A stretch of DNA of 64,000 nucleotides from Microcebus murinus. Lineage: Eukaryota; Chordata; Mammalia; Primates; Cheirogaleidae. Both the position numbers and the translations under genes were made by a program. This document shows, piece after piece, positions 60,752 to 64,000 of this stretch. Below the pieces are notes generated by a model. The model saw nothing but the letters and a program-made list of their open reading frames with translations, made no database searches and was not told the DNA's origin. The stretch's first letter is position 1; the number at the start of each line of letters is the position of its first letter. The stretch is from assembly GCF_040939455.1 (NCBI RefSeq), contig NC_134108.1:51521501-51585500 (forward strand), given 5' to 3'.

Positions 60752-61090
60752 TTATTATTATTATTATTATTTTGAGACAGAGTCTCACTTTGTCGCCTAG
60801 GCTAGAATGAGTGCCGTGGCAGCAGCCTAGCTCACAGCAACCTCAGATTCCTGGGCTCAAGTGATCCTCCTGCCTCAGCCTCCTGAGTAGCTGGGACTAC
60901 AGGCATGTGCCACCATGCCCGGCTCATTTTTTCTATATATGTTAGTTGGCCAATTAATTTCTTTCTATTTATAGTAGAGACGGGGTCTCACTCTTGCTCA
61001 GGCTGGTTTCGAACTCCTGACCTCGAGCAATCCGCCCACCTCGGCCTCTCAGAGAGCTAGGATTACAGGCGTGAGCCACTGCACCCGGCC
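60752..61090 (-). mobile_element. Lemur-type Alu inserted in an L2-like fragment
   Basis: Antisense Alu from a (TTA)n-degenerate tail and gagacagagtctcactttgt to gtgagccactgcacccggcc, with the ttagttggccaattaat linker. ctcccaataat on both sides (60736-60746; 61093-61103) is the target duplication. Flanks cattcactcattcattc and attattgagcatctactttg are one disrupted antisense L2. Confidence 0.9.
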
Positions 61091-61479
61091 ACTCCCAATA
61101 ATTATTGAGCATCTACTTTGTGCCAGAATTTTCTCCTTACCTTAAAGAGGCAAACCATGCCAAAAGAATGTAAATAATTTTCCTAAGACACAAATCGGGT
61201 TTTCTAAAAGCTGGCTTGGTAATTTTTCCCATTTGAAATAACAATGTAGTCTCAGAAAAATAAGACTTTATTTACTAGAATATGATTTACATACCACTTT
61301 TATGAATGTACTGACTGCATAGAGCACATTACATCTGTATGCCATATTTATTCCCAGGCCGTGCACTACAATAAGAGAGAGAGCTGATGAACCCTCTCTT
61401 GTGATGGAGTTCTATGTTTAGAATTCAGGTAATTCTGTGAACAGAGTTGGATATTTCTATTTGCTCTCCTTTCACACAC

Positions 61480-62046
61480 TGTTGTCTGTGCCCTAGCCCC
61501 CAATCATGATGGAGTGTAGCAACTGACGTCCTTGCCCTTTGGCTTTGCTTAGGTTCAGCCAGTGGGAGGCACTGATTTTCCCCCATATCTCCATCTCCCA
61601 ATGAGGCTTTGGATTGAGTGTGGCTGGGTTTAGTCAGTCTTTGCCAGGTAGTCCTCCCCTGCAACTGCGCTCTCTCTCCGGGTTCCATGGTAGCTTCTTC
61701 CTCTTGCTCCTTCTGGCCTCAGATGGAAAAGGGTCTCAGCAGGTGCCAGCCCTGGATTGCCTCACTAGCCTTTGCTTGGGGTAGAACGAAGTTCTGTGGG
61801 GCGTGAGGCATATATAATTTTAAGAGCTTTCTTTAAGTAAAAGAACACAAAATTCTAAATTACAGATTTAGGGACAGAGCCTTGGAAGAGGCCATGTGAG
61901 TGAAGAATCCTGAAGCTTTAGCTTGTTTAGCCCCTTTTAGTTTCCTTAAAACCTTGCCACATACTTGGTGAATAGTTCTTCATTATTCTCCTGGGTGACT
62001 CAAGGAGAGCATGCTGTGTTTCCTGTGCTGCGATCCTGACTAATAC
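61480..62046 (+). repeat. Old interspersed repeat, family unassigned
   Basis: ggttcagccagtgggaggca, ccatggtagcttcttcctct, atacttggtgaatagttctt and ctgcgatcctgactaatact occur in the order of a common old mammalian repeat that I recognise but cannot name safely. The frames at 61425-61806 fall within it. Confidence 0.45.
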
Positions 62047-63444
62047 TGTGCGCCTAATTATGAGTAACCAGGACCCAGAATGTTTCTCTACTGGTCTCCC
62101 TAACATGTTCTTTGTCTCACAAAGATAACTATCAGGCTGAATTAATTCACTTTATAGTTGAAATGTATAATCCTAATTTGGCAAGTTTTTTTTTTCCTTA
62201 TGTGGAATATGTAACTAAAAGGAGATATGGGAGTTTGAAATTTGTAGCAAAAGTATTTTTTTATTCTACCTCACAGTTTGCATATCCTGGTAACATAATC
62301 AAATCACTGACTACTTAGTTCCTAATTGGAGTAAAGTTTAGCCACACTGGAAAATGGAAATGTGTTCATTGTGAAGTAGTCAAATTAGTTCCTTTTTTAT
62401 TGACTCACAACTAACAAAGTACATACTTTAATTACGCAATTTAAAAAGAATGACTCACACAGTAACTCATGTCAAAGATCAAGAATAATGTCTTTAAAAC
62501 ACAAAAAAAGCCCATCAGTAAGTCTTCAAATCTAAGTATAAAGAACCAAGGACTTAACTTGAGTTAGGTCACCCATGTACAAATGACATGAGGGAGAGAG
62601 GGCATAAGTTGGGGAGAGAACGGTGGAGCAGCCTTAGTGACACTGACACAGCCCACCTGCCCTCCCACCAGGCACAGGGGGCAGGGGACAGGGGGTGGTG
62701 CTAGGGGTTGGTGATTGGAAAAGAGGAGGGGGCAAGTCTCTCTAGCGCAGCACTGCTGACTCTAGGCTGCCTCTGAGACTTCTAGTGACCTTGAGACCTC
62801 AAACTGAAGGTCAGCTTAACCATATTTAAAAGTGTGGCAGAAAATAGTGGATTTGTTTCTGGAAAGTAGAACAATCTTTTTCTTTCCAATTAATGTATAC
62901 TGCCCAGAAATTTCTCAGTTTCCTGTAGTTTATAGTAAGAATTGCTGATTTTCTAGCAATAGTTTTCAAATTAATAAGCAGATTGCATGCTTTCATGATA
63001 GAACTCAGGAATACTACTAAATAGGAATCAAATAATTTACCTTCTCAAAAATTGCATATCTGTCACACAGGGTATTGAGAAAATTCATGTAGAATGATAT
63101 ACATGAACATGCTTTGAGAAGCACAAAGTGGCCTATGACAGTGACAGCTGGCATAATTAACAGTCTGATATTCTGCTGATGTTTCATAGCCCAAGTTAAA
63201 ATTATAGAGGCTAAGTAAATAATAAGATGAATTTGTGGTTCTCAGTTGGTGAGATAGAGATGAAAATAGCAGCTGTATCAGATGCAGTTTCTAAAAGAGT
63301 TAACATGTCTACAGAACTTGGCATATCATTGCTTGTGAGCACTATCTTTAATGAAACTTGGCTAGAATAAAGAAAACAAATAGAAGTCTAGTTGTTTTTA
63401 ACTTTTTTTTTAACTGATCATACGTATAGAAGATATGCAATTAG

Positions 63445-63750
63445 GCCAGACGCAGTGGCTCACATCTGTAATCCTAGCACTTTGGGAGGCTGAGGCAGGA
63501 GGATTGCTTGAGACCAGGAGTTCAAGACCAGCCTGAACAACAGCAAGACCCTGTCTCTACAAAATATAGAAAAAAGTAGCTGGATGTGGTGGCATGCACC
63601 TGTAGTCCCAACTACTTGGGAGGCTGAGGTAGGAGGATCACTCCAGCCCAAGAGTTTGAGATTGCAGTGAGCTGTGATGATACCACTGCACTCTACACCA
63701 GGAGACAGAGCAAGACCCTGCCTCAAAAAAAAAAAAAAAAAAAAAAAAAA
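63445..63750 (+). mobile_element. Alu SINE with long poly(A)
   Basis: gccagacgcagtggctcaca to a 26-nt A tail. Target duplications agatatgcaattag (63431-63444) and agatatgcagttag (63751-63764) differ by one base. No lemur-specific linker expansion, so an older AluJ-like copy. The - strand frame 63460-63792 is Alu-derived. Confidence 0.9.
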
Positions 63751-63829
63751 AGATATGCAGTTAGGTGCAGTGAAAGAACACTTTTGTATCACCCTATGTA
63801 AAATAGCACTCTCACTTTCTATAACCTTC

Positions 63830-64000
63830 CTCCTTTACTTTTCTTCATAGCACTTATCATTACCCAACTGTATTGTATATTTATTTGTATACTTCTTTAT
63901 GGTCTGTCTTTCCTTACAGAATGTATGCTTCATAAGGACAAGAATATTGTTTTGTTCACTTCTGTGTCCCTAACCCTTCATCAATGCTTCGTACCAACAG
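63830..64000 (+). repeat. L2-like 3' region
   Basis: ttcatagcacttatcattac, gaatgtatgcttcataagga and tctgtgtccctaacccttca follow the L2 3' end; runs to the window edge. Confidence 0.65.

Larger units (their letters stand above)
53736..64000 (-). other. CRYBG1: Upstream intron of long CRYBG1 isoform / promoter flank
   Basis: 10.3 kb. The acceptor at 53736 implies an upstream exon, but I find no - strand frame here matching the N-terminus of the long isoform, so it lies past 64000. Contents: CpG island, MIR pieces (55140-55400, 55785-55930), L1M tail with half Alu (56310-56973), a hAT MITE (57468-57690), Alus (60752-61090, 63445-63750), an old repeat (61480-62046) and an L2 end (63830-64000). 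Confidence 0.65.

Noticed and set aside
63460..63792. 110-codon - frame with the phrase [11 protein letters not shown].
   Set aside because: Translation of an antisense Alu, as are the frames at 18992-19216, 31686-31940 and 56788-56985.
53736..64000. Search for the missing upstream CRYBG1 exon that encodes the start of the long isoform.
   Set aside because: No - strand stretch here resembles that N-terminal region or ends in a donor with suitable phase, so it is placed outside the window.

Overview
This is a primate nuclear genome segment, most likely from a lemur and possibly a mouse lemur (Microcebus). The evidence is the repeat content. Several Alu elements carry the expanded linker between their arms (a 'ttggccaactaa' plus 'tatatata' type insert) that I know from strepsirrhine, especially Lemuriform, Alus. 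There is also a TTAA-flanked piggyBac-type MITE and a young-looking hAT MITE with perfect 8-bp target duplications; both types are reported from mouse lemur and are not expected in human. Genes are split into short exons with canonical GT-AG introns. Nothing bacterial, viral or CRISPR-like is present.

Two convergent protein genes occupy the window. At the left edge, on the + strand, lies only the final coding exon of RTN4IP1 (1876-1983), a mitochondrial NAD(P)H oxidoreductase; its stop codon overlaps an AATAAA signal. About 3 kb further on, tail to tail on the - strand, ends CRYBG1 (AIM1, 'absent in melanoma 1'). I resolved 20 consecutive coding exons of CRYBG1 from 53735 down to the stop at 5058. 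Every junction keeps frame, giving 6060 nt, that is 2019 residues plus stop. Two large exons (1586 and 2332 bp) encode a long low-complexity N-terminal region. Fourteen small exons encode twelve beta/gamma-crystallin motifs (six domains), preceded by a 48-bp linker exon. The last three coding exons encode a ricin-B type beta-trefoil with three QxW motifs. The first coding exon(s) of the longest isoform lie beyond 64000.

A CpG island at about 54.1-54.9 kb sits directly upstream of the first large exon. It is the likely promoter of the shorter AIM1 form, whose candidate start is an ATG in strong context at 52820 (1714 residues to the stop).

The rest is intronic or upstream DNA with Alu, L1, L2, MIR, MER1, MER5 and other hAT copies, several with recognisable target-site duplications. 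I found no undescribed system. The points most worth a second look are the lineage-restricted DNA transposons, the symmetric exon-pair architecture of the crystallin domains, the microexons, the NAGNAG acceptor, the stop/poly(A) overlap and a 27-bp duplication between two introns.
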